The notes under the pieces: model-generated
What the model was told of the DNA's origin: nothing
What the model saw: the letters and a program-made list of their open reading frames with translations, nothing else
Database searches by the model: none
Translations under genes and position numbers: made by a program
In this document: one piece after another, positions 5,602 to 5,773 of the stretch
How positions within the stretch are numbered: the first letter of the stretch is position 1
Layout: each line of letters opens with the position of its first letter
Assembly (NCBI GenBank): GCA_003564505.1
Contig: PXFD01000123.1
Coordinates: 1-5,773, forward strand
Origin: Syntrophomonadaceae bacterium
GTDB taxonomy: Bacteria; Bacillota_D; Dethiobacteria; DTU022
Reading direction: 5' to 3'
Length of the DNA: 5,773 bases

Positions 5602-5630
5602 AGTATATAGTCCAACTAAGGTTTTGTCAA
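5602..5630 (-). promoter_or_regulatory. Sigma-A promoter of glnA
   Basis: The minus strand carries a consensus -35 TTGACA (5630 to 5625), a 17-bp spacer, and a -10 TATACT (5607 to 5602). Transcription should start near 5594-5597, about 100 nt before the glnA ATG, and run through the hexaloop hairpin and the terminator. A weak TTAGT/ACTAA inverted repeat (5600-5619) overlaps the spacer and -10. No GlnR/TnrA-type box was seen. Confidence 0.85.
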
Positions 5631-5676
5631 GTAAAAAATTAATCTATCATTATTTAGGAATAAAACCATTATAAAG

Positions 5677-5685
5677 TGTTATAAT
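5677..5685 (+). promoter_or_regulatory. Possible extended -10 promoter reading out of the window
   Basis: TGTTATAAT (TATAAT at 5680-5685) matches the extended -10 found at 1375-1383. The -35 at 17 bp (GGAATA) is poor. It could drive a gene starting near 5730, divergent from glnA. Confidence 0.35.
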
Positions 5686-5729
5686 AAGAAAGATATTTTT
5701 AATACTATAAAGGACATTTTACCCCTCTG

Positions 5730-5773
5730 TTGAATATCAAACAAGTGCAAAATAATCTTGAAAACAAATTCCA
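5730..5773 (+). CDS. Possible start of a further gene, cut by window end
   Basis: From TTG at 5730 the frame stays open to the window end and reads (M)NIKQVQNNLENKF, a plausible amphipathic N-terminus. An AAAGGA (5709-5714) lies 15 nt upstream, further than ideal, and a possible promoter is at 5677-5685. Fourteen codons are too few to assign a family, and the open frame could be chance in AT-rich DNA. No better start is seen in the other two plus frames, both of which hit stops here. Confidence 0.27.
   Translation, partial: MNIKQVQNNLENKF

Noticed and set aside
5600..5619. TTAGT/ACTAA repeat in the glnA promoter as a GlnR/TnrA operator
   Set aside because: It does not fit TGTnA-n7-TnACA, and 5-bp AT-rich arms are easily due to chance.
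1..5773. CRISPR array, tRNA, rRNA or insertion-sequence transposase
   Set aside because: No regularly spaced repeats, no tRNA-like cloverleaf with a TTCRA arm and no transposase-like coding sequence were seen.

Overview
The window looks like chromosomal core-metabolism DNA from an anaerobic or thermophile-related Bacillota (Clostridia, Peptococcaceae-like). The evidence is strong GGAGG-type Shine-Dalgarno sites, a TTG start, a Bacillus/clostridium-type GSI-alpha glutamine synthetase, a B12-dependent class II ribonucleotide reductase and an ANTAR-domain regulator beside glnA. I cannot name the genus.

Layout. (1) 1-1156, minus strand: the N-terminal part of class II ribonucleotide reductase (nrdJ), interrupted by the first 103 codons of an intein that starts exactly at the catalytic 'NPC' site. 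The gene leaves the window at base 1. (2) 1157-1441: an AT-rich divergent intergenic region with a good plus-strand -10 site and some small repeats. (3) 1442-3455, plus strand: a probable operon of a 30-residue Lys/Arg-rich micropeptide, an FmdB-type zinc-ribbon protein, and pyrG (CTP synthase). (4) 3412-3993, minus strand: an ANTAR-domain response-regulator-like protein whose 3' end overlaps the 3' end of pyrG by 44 bp. (5) 4071-4127: an almost perfect 57-bp palindrome between the ANTAR gene and glnA. (6) 4169-5497, minus strand: glnA. Its leader (5498-5630) holds a near-consensus sigma-A promoter, then a hairpin with an ANTAR-type hexaloop that overlaps the 5' arm of a strong intrinsic terminator. 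(7) 5631-5773: AT-rich DNA with a possible plus-strand promoter and perhaps the first codons of another gene.

How the parts fit. NrdJ makes deoxyribonucleotides, PyrG makes CTP from UTP and glutamine, and GlnA makes glutamine, so the region concerns nucleotide and nitrogen supply. The best-supported regulatory unit is glnA plus the ANTAR gene. The glnA leader terminator appears to be controlled by transcription antitermination, and the downstream ANTAR protein is the obvious candidate RNA-binding antiterminator. The least ordinary features are the intein at the radical cysteine, the 57-bp palindrome, the micropeptide, and an in-frame TGA inside the Cys/Ser tail of the FmdB protein.
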